A stretch of DNA of 50,443 bases from JAFGIG01 sp964397545 (GTDB lineage Bacteria > SDB-A): contig CAYNIW010000018.1 of assembly GCA_964397545.1 (NCBI GenBank), positions 1 to 50,443 of the forward strand, written 5' to 3'. The notes under the pieces were generated by a model. That model was not told where the DNA came from. It searched no databases and saw only the letters and a list, made by a program, of their open reading frames with translations. The position numbers and the translations under genes were made by a program. The stretch's first letter is position 1; each line of letters starts with the position of its first letter. This document shows positions 32,444 through 41,122 of this stretch, in pieces.

Positions 32444-33190
32444 TCAGGAAATCCGGCCGTGTGCGGCAGAAGTCATTTCTTTCAATACGGAAATGTCTTT
32501 CTCAAGAGCAGTCCCGATTACGATTATATCCGCGCCGGCAATCCTTTTTTCTTCAACTTCGCGGGGTTTTGTTATGCCGCCTCCGGCGATGACTGCACCA
32601 GTGCAGTTTTGTCCCGCACAAGAGATGAATTCGCGTGGAACGGATTCAACAGCGCCGCTGCCAGCTTCAAGATAGACATTTTTCATCCCCATGCATTCCG
32701 CCGCCATGACGTGAGCGGCGAGAATGTCAATTTTGTCTCGCGGGATAGGATTGGTATTGCTGACAAATTCCACAGCTGTCCTTTTGCCGGATTCTATCAG
32801 AAGATACGCGACTGGGACGCTCTCAAGTCCATATCTCCGGACTAAAACCGCATTCTCGAGCTGTTCTTCTATCAGCCACCTCGGATTCCTGCCGGAAAGA
32901 AGCGTAAGAAATAAAACCGCGTCCGCTTCAGGGATTATAAATTTTGAACTTCCCGGAAAAATTATAACCGGGAGTCCGGCTGATTTTTTCAGCTCTACCG
33001 TGAACTTTCTCAGAGAATCGCTGAAAAGAGTAGAGCCTCCGACTAAAACCGCATCACATCCTGAATCGGCTATGTTTTCGCTGATTCGCGGCAGTTCATT
33101 TGAACCGATTTTGTCGGGGTCTAGCAGAGGAAAAAGCAGAGAGTGTTTTCCTCTTTTTATTTTATCTGTCAGTCCATTCCATGTCTTCAT
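32444..33190 (-). CDS. Geranylgeranylglyceryl/heptaprenylglyceryl phosphate synthase family protein
   Basis: A 248-residue TIM barrel of the GGGPS/PcrB family. These enzymes join glycerol-1-phosphate to a polyprenyl diphosphate, the first ether-lipid step in archaea, with homologues in Bacillus and Bacteroidota. Visible segments are LLFPLLDPDKIG at the start, AVLVGGST, VIIFPGSS, VYLEAGSGA (the G1P phosphate site region), VIAGGGI and IVIGTALEKD. The start has a GAGGAAAAAG site and overlaps recX by 29 bp. No G1P dehydrogenase or archaeal-type lipid gene accompanies it. Chain length and product cannot be read with certainty. Confidence 0.9.
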   Translation of the reverse strand: MKTWNGLTDKIKRGKHSLLFPLLDPDKIGSNELPRISENIADSGCDAVLVGGSTLFSDSLRKFTVELKKSAGLPVIIFPGSSKFIIPEADAVLFLTLLSGRNPRWLIEEQLENAVLVRRYGLESVPVAYLLIESGKRTAVEFVSNTNPIPRDKIDILAAHVMAAECMGMKNVYLEAGSGAVESVPREFISCAGQNCTGAVIAGGGITKPREVEEKRIAGADIIVIGTALEKDISVLKEMTSAAHGRIS

Positions 33191-33785
33191 CTTTTTCCTC
33201 TTCGGCTATTTTAACGGCTTTTCGGGCAGTTTCGAACGAAAAACCCCTGTTCACTAGTATTGAAATCAAATTTTTCTTTTTTTTCTTCACTCCGGCTAAT
33301 TTTAAGGCAAGGAACAATTCATCTCTTGAAGACGCTCTGGCAGAATAGATCTTCACGAGTTCATCTCTTATTCCTCTTTCCCTCATTTTTCTTTCCACAT
33401 AAAAGGCTCCGGCAGGCTTGTTTTCGGTGTATTTTTTCAAGAGCGCTTCTGCGATGGATTCTTCGTCGAGAAGACCTTTTTGGGATAAAAATTTCAGTGT
33501 TTTTCTGACTGCAATATTCGAGAACTTCCGCGCCGTCAGCTTTCTCTCGATTTCTTTAGACGTCAGGTCACCATAGGATAAAAAGACGTATGCTTTGTCA
33601 ATCGCCCTCAAAACTTCGTCTTTCGTAGTTAAAAAAAACAAATCTCTTTCTGAAAGATATGCTCCCTCTTTCCATTTCGTGAATAAAACATCTGTTGAAA
33701 ATTCCCTTTTGTCGTCAAGCTTGATTTTCCAGTCTTTTTTTCCCTGATATACTCTTTCAATTCTAATCAGAAGCTGAATTTTCAT
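33162..33785 (-). CDS. recX: Recombination regulator RecX
   Basis: A 207-residue helical protein of the RecX family, which binds and inhibits RecA filaments. Three-helix repeats are visible (AYVFLSYGDLTSKEIERKL, then FLSQKGLLDEESIAEALL, and KMRERGIRDELVKIY). The extra N-terminal 60 residues form beta strands, as in longer RecX proteins. It overlaps recA by 23 bp, the standard recA-recX partnership. Confidence 0.88.
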   Translation of the reverse strand: MKIQLLIRIERVYQGKKDWKIKLDDKREFSTDVLFTKWKEGAYLSERDLFFLTTKDEVLRAIDKAYVFLSYGDLTSKEIERKLTARKFSNIAVRKTLKFLSQKGLLDEESIAEALLKKYTENKPAGAFYVERKMRERGIRDELVKIYSARASSRDELFLALKLAGVKKKKKNLISILVNRGFSFETARKAVKIAEEEKDEDMEWTDR

Positions 33786-34830
33786 CTTCTCCGTTTTTAG
33801 CCACGGGCAGGCCGAGGGCTTTTCTAATCTCGGCTTCGAGTATATCGGATACTTCAGGATGTTCCTTCAGATACTGTCTTGCGTTTTCTTTCCCCTGACC
33901 TATGTTTTCATCCCCATAAGAATACCATGTTCCTGATCTCTTCATCAAATTCAGCTCCAGCGCTTTGTCAATTATCTCTCCGTGCTTGGATATGCCTTCG
34001 TTGAAAAGAATTTCAAAATATGCTTCTCTGAAAGGAGGGGCAACTTTATTCTTGACTACTTTTACTAATGTCTCGTTCCCGACAGCCTGATCGCCGACTT
34101 TCAAAGTTCCGATTCTCTTTATTTCGAGCCTGCAGGAAGAATGAAATTTCAACGCGAGTCCGCCGGGAGTCGTCGTGGGATTGCCCATCATTATGCCGAT
34201 TTTGTATCGGACCTGATTTATGAACACCGCCGCCGTTCCGCTTCTGGAGACGCCTCCTGTAAGTTTTCTCATGGCTTTCGACATCAGCCTCGCCTGAAGT
34301 CCGATCTGGGCATCTCCCATCTCTCCGTTTAACTCATCCGAAGGGACAAGGGCTGCGACTGAATCAACAACGAGAATATCGAGCCCGCCGGAACGGACCA
34401 GCAGATCAGATATTTCGAGCGCCTGTTCGCCGGTGTCGGGTTGAGAGACTATCAGTTCATCGATGTTCACGCCGAGTTTTGAGGCGTAAGCAGGGTCGAG
34501 AGCGTGTTCGGCGTCTATATACGCCGCTTTACCTCCAGCTTTCTGGGCATTCGCGACAATGTGAAGCGCGAGGGTTGTCTTCCCCGAGGCTTCCTGTCCG
34601 AAGATTTCAGTTATCCTGCCCCTCGGAATTCCCCCTACTCCGAGGGCGGCGTCGAGAGAAAGAGATCCCGTTGATATAGCCGGAATTTCAACTTTTACGT
34701 CGTCTCCGAGTCTCATGATGGATCCTTTTCCAAACTGCTTTTCAATTATTTTCATCGCGCTGTCTATAGCCTTGTCTTTATTCTGTTCAATCTCGCGGCC
34801 GATCATTTCTTTTCCATGTGATTTAGCCAT
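33763..34830 (-). CDS. recA: Recombinase RecA
   Basis: The strand-exchange and SOS co-protease ATPase, 355 residues. Walker A is GQEASGKTT (most RecA proteins have GPE/GPxSSGKTT, so the Gln is a small change), followed by IDAEHALDP, VVDSVAALVP and the L2 loop region around GNPTTTPGGLALKFHSS. The tail is acidic and short. The gene starts within the end of thpR (8-bp overlap), with no room for its own promoter or LexA box next to the start. Confidence 0.98.
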   Translation of the reverse strand: MAKSHGKEMIGREIEQNKDKAIDSAMKIIEKQFGKGSIMRLGDDVKVEIPAISTGSLSLDAALGVGGIPRGRITEIFGQEASGKTTLALHIVANAQKAGGKAAYIDAEHALDPAYASKLGVNIDELIVSQPDTGEQALEISDLLVRSGGLDILVVDSVAALVPSDELNGEMGDAQIGLQARLMSKAMRKLTGGVSRSGTAAVFINQVRYKIGIMMGNPTTTPGGLALKFHSSCRLEIKRIGTLKVGDQAVGNETLVKVVKNKVAPPFREAYFEILFNEGISKHGEIIDKALELNLMKRSGTWYSYGDENIGQGKENARQYLKEHPEVSDILEAEIRKALGLPVAKNGEDENSASD

Positions 34831-35359
34831 TTTTTTCTCCTTTCAGGGGAAAGTTTTCGAGAGAGGTGTAATAGGCTCCCTCCGGCGTAAGTTCACTTTT
34901 ATACAACTTAAAATATCTCACTTCGAAATCCGGGGTTAAAGGAACAGCGGTTTTGGCAGGGATAGGAACTTTTTTGAAACGGACAAGAGTGACGTGAGGA
35001 AAATATTCCCTCTTCTCTTTTTCAAAACCGAATCCAGAGAGTTCTTCTTCGAGCCTGCGGCAGACAAGTGAAAACATTTTGTCTACTTGTTCGGCTTGGA
35101 CACACCCTACTCTGCCTCCCAAAATCCTGTAATCTCCTATTTTCGCAGTGAAAGGCAAAATTCCTGAAGAAGCTTTTTCGGCTCTCTCGCGCAGTCCGGC
35201 AAGCTTCTTTTCAGAGACTTCGCCTAAAAATTTCAGCGTGACATGAATGTTTTCAGCGGGAACAATTTTCGAGGATGAATCCATGAAATTATCTGTGCTG
35301 AATTTCCAAAGGACCCTTCGTATTTCTTCGGGCAAATCGAAGGCGAAAAAAAGTCTCAT
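34823..35359 (-). CDS. thpR: RNA 2',3'-cyclic phosphodiesterase (ThpR/LigT)
   Basis: A 178-residue 2H phosphoesterase: HVT at residues 39-41 (NIHVTLKFLGE) and HVT at 122-124 (PHVTLVRF), with the N-terminal MRLFFAFDLPEEI typical of this subfamily. It opens 2',3'-cyclic phosphates on RNA; ligase activity is known in vitro. It is the gene directly upstream of recA and 22 nt downstream of pilT. A second, more distant 2H protein is encoded at 20242-20778. Confidence 0.95.
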   Translation of the reverse strand: MRLFFAFDLPEEIRRVLWKFSTDNFMDSSSKIVPAENIHVTLKFLGEVSEKKLAGLRERAEKASSGILPFTAKIGDYRILGGRVGCVQAEQVDKMFSLVCRRLEEELSGFGFEKEKREYFPHVTLVRFKKVPIPAKTAVPLTPDFEVRYFKLYKSELTPEGAYYTSLENFPLKGEKNG

Positions 35360-35381
35360 CTACATCATTGCCGTTTCGCCG

Positions 35382-36482
35382 TCACGCAGTAAAGTCTTCC
35401 CATCCTCTGTCCGAGGTGCTCTGTATTCCCCTGAGCCTGAGTTTGAATTCGTCCGGGTTGCTGACGTTTTCTATAGCGTCCTCGTAAGAGACAATGCCTT
35501 TCTCGTAAAAATTCATTATCGACTGGTCGAAGCTCTGCATCTGATACTGCGAGCCTTCGACTATTGCCTGGGGGATTTTAAGCGTTTCAAGGGGGTCGAG
35601 GATGTATTCCCGAATCGTCGGCGTGTTTATCATAACTTCCGACGCCGGAACCCTTCCCCTTCCGTCCGCTCTCGGTATCAGCCTCAGGGAAATTACCGCG
35701 ACAAGCGTCGTTGATAGAAGGACTCTTATGTGCTGCTGCTGATGAGGCGGATAAAAAGAAATTACTCTGTTTATTGTTTCAGCTGCGTTGAGCGTGTGCA
35801 GAGTTGACATCACGAGGTGACCTGTGTCCGCGGCTTTTAAAGCAGTATCAATAGTGTCCATGTCTCTTATTTCTCCCACGAGAATTGTGTCTGGGTCCTG
35901 CCTCATCGCCTGCCTGAGAGCGAGCGAGAATGAATTAGTGTCCGTGCCGATTTCCCTTTGGCTTATTACGCTTTTTTTGTCAGTGAACAGAAACTCTATC
36001 GGGTCTTCTATGGTGATGATGTTTTTAGAGACGTGCTCGTTGATGTAATCTATCATTGCCGCTAGAGTTGTTGACTTACCGCTTCCGGTTGTTCCAGTGC
36101 ACAGGATCATGCCTCTTGGTTTCATGCAGAGGTCTTTGAGGACCATGGGCAAATTCAGCTCTTCAAGCGGCCTGACATGCATAGGAATAGTTCTTAAAGC
36201 GAGCGCTATGCTAGATCTCTGCAGGTAAGCGTTCACCCTGAACCTCGCAAGGCCGGGAACGCCGACACCGAAGTCCAGTTCCTTGTCTCTTGCGAATTTC
36301 TTCTGCTGTTCGGGAGTCATAAGCTGGACTATGACTGTTTTGAGCTCTTCGGGAGACAGCGGCGGATGTTTCATCAGGTTCAGTTTGCCTGAAATTCTTA
36401 GGATTGGCGGGCTTCCGGCCTTTAGATGAAGGTCAGACGCTTCTTTTTCGACCATCTGTTTCAAAACTGCTTTGAGATTCAT
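35382..36482 (-). CDS. pilT: Type IV pilus retraction ATPase PilT
   Basis: A 366-residue secretion-type ATPase that retracts type IV pili. Walker A is GTTGSGKST (130-138), with the Asp-box segment (NIITIEDPIEFLF), Walker B-like TILVGEIRDMDTI, and the His-box STLHTLNA. The first 100 residues are the PilT N-terminal domain (ASDLHLKAGSPP). No pilin, pilB or pilC gene is in the window, so either the pilus genes are elsewhere or it serves another machine. Confidence 0.95.
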   Translation of the reverse strand: MNLKAVLKQMVEKEASDLHLKAGSPPILRISGKLNLMKHPPLSPEELKTVIVQLMTPEQQKKFARDKELDFGVGVPGLARFRVNAYLQRSSIALALRTIPMHVRPLEELNLPMVLKDLCMKPRGMILCTGTTGSGKSTTLAAMIDYINEHVSKNIITIEDPIEFLFTDKKSVISQREIGTDTNSFSLALRQAMRQDPDTILVGEIRDMDTIDTALKAADTGHLVMSTLHTLNAAETINRVISFYPPHQQQHIRVLLSTTLVAVISLRLIPRADGRGRVPASEVMINTPTIREYILDPLETLKIPQAIVEGSQYQMQSFDQSIMNFYEKGIVSYEDAIENVSNPDEFKLRLRGIQSTSDRGWEDFTA

Positions 36483-36492
36483 ATATGTCTCC

Positions 36493-37386
36493 TCACTTGA
36501 ATACCTCAGGATCCAGTATCACTGTCAACAGCACGAAAACACTGTATAAAAACAAATTCAAAAGAAAAGGCCTGTCTGAATAAATGACTTTTTCCGGCAC
36601 CTCTCCTTCCTTTTGAAGATGAACCACGAAAAGATATCTAAATATACCATATATCACAAAAATAGTCGAATAAGGCAGTAAAATCGCTCCTTTTTTTTCA
36701 GCCGTGTAAATCGCGTATGTGACAATCGTCGAAGAGGCGACGACAATTATCATCTGGTCAAGCAGTTCTTTGGTGTAATGCTTGAGCACTTTTCTGTGAG
36801 TTTCATTTCTGTCCAAAAAAAGTTCCTGTCTTCTTTTGACAAGTGCGAGAAAAAGAGAAAGAAGAAGGACGGTAATCAAAAACCAGGAAGAAATCGGGAC
36901 ATCTATTGCAAAAGCTCCGCCGACAGCTCTCGCCACGAAACCCAGAGCTATTATCATGACGTCGAGAATAACCACGTTTTTTAACCAAAGTGAATATGAA
37001 AGCGTCATAAGAACGTAAAAAAGGATCGTGGCGGGAAACCTGAAAAAGTTTCCGTCCGCCCCTTTCGTAAACACAAACCACGGAATTTGAGTCAGAAAGA
37101 GAAAAACCGCCGCGAAGAAAAAAGCGGGAAGCGATTTAATTTTACCTGAAGCGAGCGGCCTTTTGGCTTTCTCGGGGTGCAGTCTGTCGCGTTTAATGTC
37201 TATGATGTCGTTTATTACGTAAACAAAACCTGAAGCGCCGATAAAACTCAAAAAAGCGCAAAATGAAAGAACAAGAGAATTAATATCAGTGAACTTTCTG
37301 GCAAAAATAAGAGCGGCGAATACAAAAACATTTTTTATCCACTGCTTTGGCCTTGTTTCCTCAATAAGAGCAAAAAAACCGTTCAT
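36493..37386 (-). CDS. UbiA-family prenyltransferase (decaprenyl-phosphate phosphoribosyltransferase-like)
   Basis: A membrane protein of 297 residues from the ATG at 37386, which has an AAAGGAATAT site; the longer frame from 37440 adds only polar residues and overlaps the upstream gene. About eight hydrophobic segments are present. The Asp-rich motif NDIIDIKRDRLHPEKAKRP (59-77) and the following PLASG are those of the subgroup that includes decaprenyl-phosphate phosphoribosyltransferase, which uses PRPP. The true substrate could also be another polyprenyl phosphate acceptor. prs and ispE are a few kilobases downstream on the same strand. Confidence 0.87.
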   Translation of the reverse strand: MNGFFALIEETRPKQWIKNVFVFAALIFARKFTDINSLVLSFCAFLSFIGASGFVYVINDIIDIKRDRLHPEKAKRPLASGKIKSLPAFFFAAVFLFLTQIPWFVFTKGADGNFFRFPATILFYVLMTLSYSLWLKNVVILDVMIIALGFVARAVGGAFAIDVPISSWFLITVLLLSLFLALVKRRQELFLDRNETHRKVLKHYTKELLDQMIIVVASSTIVTYAIYTAEKKGAILLPYSTIFVIYGIFRYLFVVHLQKEGEVPEKVIYSDRPFLLNLFLYSVFVLLTVILDPEVFK

Positions 37387-37909
37387 ATATTCCTTTCCTG
37401 CGGAACGTCCATGTCGGTTCGTCGCCGCCGAGGTCGTCAATGTTCTTTATGCTCCAGACGCCTGAGATGTCAGGAACCAGAGTTATCAACAACAGTCCGG
37501 AAGCCGGAGAATCGGCGTAGAATTCGTAATTATAGTAAAACAGAGCCAAAGAATCAGTCGAATCCCTCTGAACAGGAGTCAGAATCAAAAGAGGCGTAGA
37601 TACTTTAGAAAAAACTATTTCCATGTATTCTTTCTCTTTCTGCTTGCCCCAGTTTTCGAAAAGCCCGGCACTGCCGAAAGTATCCGGATAATAAGGGATA
37701 AAGGAAAAACCTCCGTCGAGACACCTTGAATAGTTGGCAGAGCTTTTTTTCTCCACGCTCTTTGAAAAATTGGCAACGGCTATACCGGGGGAAAACGGCT
37801 CTATCCAGAAATCGGAACCCGCGGGAGATTCTGCTTCTCTCGGTGAAAAAAGAGTGCATGAAAAAACAGCCGTTAAAACCAGAATATAAGGTAAAGATTT
37901 GCTTCCCAT
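37361..37909 (-). CDS. Lipoprotein related to the one at 46327-46872
   Basis: A 182-residue exported protein. The N-terminus (GSKSLPYILVLTAVFSC) ends in a lipobox (VFSC), followed by TLFSPREAESPAG. The body resembles the lipoprotein at 46327-46872: a Cys-start FSP motif, a CLD-containing helix (NYSRCLDGGFSF), a Trp/Glu stretch (WGKQKEKEYMEIVF), and a C-terminal strand with a VWSIKNIDDL/IWKITAWKD-like ending. This suggests an NTF2-like fold with a surface role. It overlaps the beta-barrel gene by 37 bp and the UbiA gene by 26 bp. Confidence 0.78.
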   Translation of the reverse strand: MGSKSLPYILVLTAVFSCTLFSPREAESPAGSDFWIEPFSPGIAVANFSKSVEKKSSANYSRCLDGGFSFIPYYPDTFGSAGLFENWGKQKEKEYMEIVFSKVSTPLLILTPVQRDSTDSLALFYYNYEFYADSPASGLLLITLVPDISGVWSIKNIDDLGGDEPTWTFRRKGIYERFFCSY

Positions 37910-39537
37910 TGATCTTCACTTTTTTTATCCATTATTCTGCGAAGTTCAAGCACTGCCTGTCCTTTCGGCCCGGAATATTCCATTCCCAAACCCGCGTATC
38001 CTTTCATTGCGTAAGATTCGACGCCCGTCAATTCTTCCCCGTTGGCGTGGAAAGAGGTTTTTTCCTCGATTCCTCCGTATGGTTTGACGACCCCCCCGGG
38101 AATCCTCATTTTCACCCCGGCCATCGCGTCAAAAGAACGCAGATGTCTGTTTCTCAAAAAATACCATTTCCCGCCGACGTTTTCATCCGTTTTTTTATAC
38201 CCCCCTCTGTCCTGCATCGCATATATGCCGTTCAGCAGAATTGAGAATCCGTCTGCGACATCGGCTGTTATTTCGATTTTGTTTTCGTATTTTCTGAAAA
38301 TGACATTTCTGTCACTCGCGAAAACGAAAAAAGTGTAATCGGTTTTAATCGTCGAGATTTGTCTTAAAGTCAGAAAATCGAAAGGTTTGAGAAAAGCACC
38401 GGCTGAAAGACTGTATGTCCTGTGCACGGTATTACTCTCGGAATAATTTTCTGAAATATATACAGTGCTGTTTTCCCTGTATAAAAACGAACAGTCGGCG
38501 TAAATTCCGCGATTTAAGTCCGCGGATAAATTCAGCCCCGCCCCTCTGTCTGAGACGTCGTAATCGCCGTATGATTCCCCCCCGTTCTGAAAAAAACGGT
38601 AAATGGACATGTATCCGTTTGCGCCCGCAGAAAATATTTGATTTCCCCACCGGGTTTCGAAAAGCAGTTTTGAAGTCACAATATCTTCTTCTCCGACGGC
38701 TCTCTTTGAATGGACTCCATAGCCCTGAGAAAAATCCAGCCTAAAAGATGCATGCCTCAGGTATAAATCAAAAAAACATCCGCCTTCGGCGAAAAAATCT
38801 TCATTTGAAAAAAAATCACTCTCCGGGTATTTTTTGGCCAGATATCTTGTTTTCCAATATGATTCGGCGAAAAAACCGCTGTGTCTGAAAAAATTCCATC
38901 TACCGTCCGCGGTAAATTCGTATCTGTTGAACCTCGTCCTTCCTCCCGTAGATGGATATGATTCAAAGTCCGCCCTGCCGGAGAAATGGTTCTGTATTTC
39001 CTTAATATTGAATGACGCTTCAGTCCTCGCGGTGTATCTCTTTGTAAGTTTCTTTACCTCGGCGGCAAGACCAGCCCTGACATCAGCGAAAAAAAAACTT
39101 CTGACGACTTCCAAATCGACTGCGGCTCCGGGATTTTCCACTCTCGCTAAAGTGTCGGTTCTCCTCGTGTAGATTTCTAAAGTAGGAGTTAATGAAGCAT
39201 AGATCATCGTGTTTCCGGCTCTTATTTCCTTCCCCGCGGTCAGTGCAATACTCTGGGTCCGGGTTTCGCTGGAAAAATTTTCGACTCTCGAAAAATCTGC
39301 GAGAAACCTGAAATAGCTGTTTTTATATCTCGAAAGAAGAGAAAAATCCGTTTTCTCGTCTATCATTCCGGAGACGAGGTTTTTCTTTCCGCTCCATCCC
39401 GCTTCAGGGTAAAAATTAAATCCTCCTATGCCGAAAGAATTTCTGAGATAGAGATTTGAAGACAGTATCCTGTTCCTGTAAACGACAGAAGATTCGGTGT
39501 TGAAAGACAATGCGAGAAGGGAAATAAGCAAAATCAT
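37873..39537 (-). CDS. Outer-membrane beta-barrel protein, unknown function
   Basis: A 554-residue protein with a short signal peptide (ILLISLLALSF, followed by NTESS) and a body made of alternating hydrophobic/polar strands rich in Tyr, Phe, Asn and Arg, typical of a large beta barrel. It ends in the aromatic ANLYLIFWF, with a terminal Phe like outer-membrane proteins assembled by BAM. I cannot name a family. It couples to the lipoprotein gene downstream, and the ATG overlaps the rsmA stop (ATGA). Confidence 0.8.
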   Translation of the reverse strand: MILLISLLALSFNTESSVVYRNRILSSNLYLRNSFGIGGFNFYPEAGWSGKKNLVSGMIDEKTDFSLLSRYKNSYFRFLADFSRVENFSSETRTQSIALTAGKEIRAGNTMIYASLTPTLEIYTRRTDTLARVENPGAAVDLEVVRSFFFADVRAGLAAEVKKLTKRYTARTEASFNIKEIQNHFSGRADFESYPSTGGRTRFNRYEFTADGRWNFFRHSGFFAESYWKTRYLAKKYPESDFFSNEDFFAEGGCFFDLYLRHASFRLDFSQGYGVHSKRAVGEEDIVTSKLLFETRWGNQIFSAGANGYMSIYRFFQNGGESYGDYDVSDRGAGLNLSADLNRGIYADCSFLYRENSTVYISENYSESNTVHRTYSLSAGAFLKPFDFLTLRQISTIKTDYTFFVFASDRNVIFRKYENKIEITADVADGFSILLNGIYAMQDRGGYKKTDENVGGKWYFLRNRHLRSFDAMAGVKMRIPGGVVKPYGGIEEKTSFHANGEELTGVESYAMKGYAGLGMEYSGPKGQAVLELRRIMDKKSEDQWEANLYLIFWF

Positions 39538-40352
39538 TTCCGCTTTATCCTTTCGCTTATCAATACAAATTCACCGGGGCTGAGTTCCTGTGCCCTTCTG
39601 CGCAATAATTCCTGTAATCCTTCAATACCCTCTATATCGTAAAAACCTTTAAGGTTGTTAAAAAGGATTTTTCGCCTCTGCCTGAAAGAGCATTTGACAA
39701 GGGACTCAAATTCTTTTTCTGAAAACTTTCCGGTGCAGGCGCAGTTTTTCTTGAATGTTATCCTCACTGTTGCTGAATCAACACCGGGTTTGGGGTAAAA
39801 GCAATCCGGACTCTGGCGCGCTACAATTTTCGATTCCGAACAATAACCGAACAAAACCGAAAGTATTCCGTAATCGGGTGAAGACGGCGAAGCAGTCAGT
39901 TTCTCCGCGACTTCCCTCTGCAGCGTGAAAACACATGCACGGAGTTTGTCTTTCAACTCAAAAGTCCTCCTCAAAATCCTCTTGCTCACGTAGTAAGGGA
40001 GGTTGCCGATAAATACAGCCTTTTTTTCCGTTATACCGAATATTTCTTTGGGCTCTAATTTGAGGAAATCACCAGATATCACTTTCGCTCTGCCGCCGAA
40101 AACCTTCTCAAGGTAGGACGCGAGATCAGCGTCCTTTTCGATGAGGATTAGGTCATTCTTCCTTTCAGCCAGAAAAAAAGACAAGGCGCCTGTTCCCGGA
40201 CCGATTTCTACGATCACGAAGTCTTCCTCAAAGGGGACAGCCGAACATATTTTTTTCGCCATGTTTTTATCCATAAGAAAATTCTGACCCATAGATTTTT
40301 TCGGCTTTATGCCGAAAGAAGAAAGTTTTTTGACTAAATCCACCGGTTTCAA
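39534..40352 (-). CDS. rsmA: 16S rRNA (adenine1518/1519-N6)-dimethyltransferase
   Basis: KsgA/RsmA dimethylates two adjacent adenosines near the 3' end of 16S rRNA. The 272-residue protein has the leading QNFLMDKN, the SAM motif EIGPGTGALSFFLAE, and the catalytic NLPY motif in GNLPYYVSKRILR. It overlaps tatD by 4 bp and the beta-barrel gene by 4 bp. Confidence 0.96.
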   Translation of the reverse strand: MKPVDLVKKLSSFGIKPKKSMGQNFLMDKNMAKKICSAVPFEEDFVIVEIGPGTGALSFFLAERKNDLILIEKDADLASYLEKVFGGRAKVISGDFLKLEPKEIFGITEKKAVFIGNLPYYVSKRILRRTFELKDKLRACVFTLQREVAEKLTASPSSPDYGILSVLFGYCSESKIVARQSPDCFYPKPGVDSATVRITFKKNCACTGKFSEKEFESLVKCSFRQRRKILFNNLKGFYDIEGIEGLQELLRRRAQELSPGEFVLISERIKRK

Positions 40353-41122
40353 TTCAGGCTGAAAAGCCGGTTTACGTTTGACTCCGCTTCAGCCGCCACG
40401 CTCTCTTCTTCTCTATCAAGTGCAGTCGAGATAAATTCGAGAATTTTTTTCAGATAAGAAGGTTCGTTTACCCTTCCGCGGAAGGGAACCGGAGAAAGAT
40501 AAGGGCAGTCCGTTTCAAGAACCGCGTTTTCCATTCCCGTCCTCCTGAGCAAGTCAGCTCTGTCGGAATTTTTGAAAGTCAATATGCCGTTGAAAGACAA
40601 AAAATATCCTCTGTCGAGGCATTTCTTCGCCTGGTCGAAATTTCCTTCAAAGGAATGCAGTAAAACTTTTATTTCTTTGAAAGAGCCGAGAACATCCATC
40701 ACTTTGTCCATTGCCTTTCTCGAATGAACAACGACCGGCAGGTCTGCGGCAAGGGCAAATTCCAGATGACTCTCAAAAACCTTTATCTGGTCCCTCACTT
40801 CGGAAAATCCGTAATACAAATCAATTCCAGTTTCGCCGACTGCCACAAGTTTTTTATCTCCGGTGAATCTTTGTAAAAAACCATCCTTCATATTCCCGTT
40901 TTCTCGGACAAAATCACTGGCGCAGTGAGGATGACAGCCTACCGTGAAAAAAAGATTTTCATTGTCTCTCGAAAGCTCTGACGCTTTAACGCTCGACGAT
41001 TCATCGTATGAAACCACAATTATCTTTTCTACTCCCGCCCGAGAAGCCCTTTTTAAAACATTTTCAATATCCCCTTCAAGTCTCGGATCCTGAAGGTGGG
41101 CGTGTGTGTCGGTCAAAGTCAC
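40349..41122 (-). CDS. TatD family metal-dependent hydrolase
   Basis: A 257-residue TIM-barrel deoxyribonuclease-type hydrolase. Metal ligands are visible: DTHAHLQD (His7, His9), VGCHPH, GETGIDLYY (Glu), HSR, LLHSFEG and LETDCPYLSP (Asp). Family members are 3'-5' exonucleases acting on DNA or RNA; the exact role is often unclear. The genes on both sides overlap by 4 bp (ATGA). Confidence 0.93.
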   Translation of the reverse strand: MTLTDTHAHLQDPRLEGDIENVLKRASRAGVEKIIVVSYDESSSVKASELSRDNENLFFTVGCHPHCASDFVRENGNMKDGFLQRFTGDKKLVAVGETGIDLYYGFSEVRDQIKVFESHLEFALAADLPVVVHSRKAMDKVMDVLGSFKEIKVLLHSFEGNFDQAKKCLDRGYFLSFNGILTFKNSDRADLLRRTGMENAVLETDCPYLSPVPFRGRVNEPSYLKKILEFISTALDREEESVAAEAESNVNRLFSLN

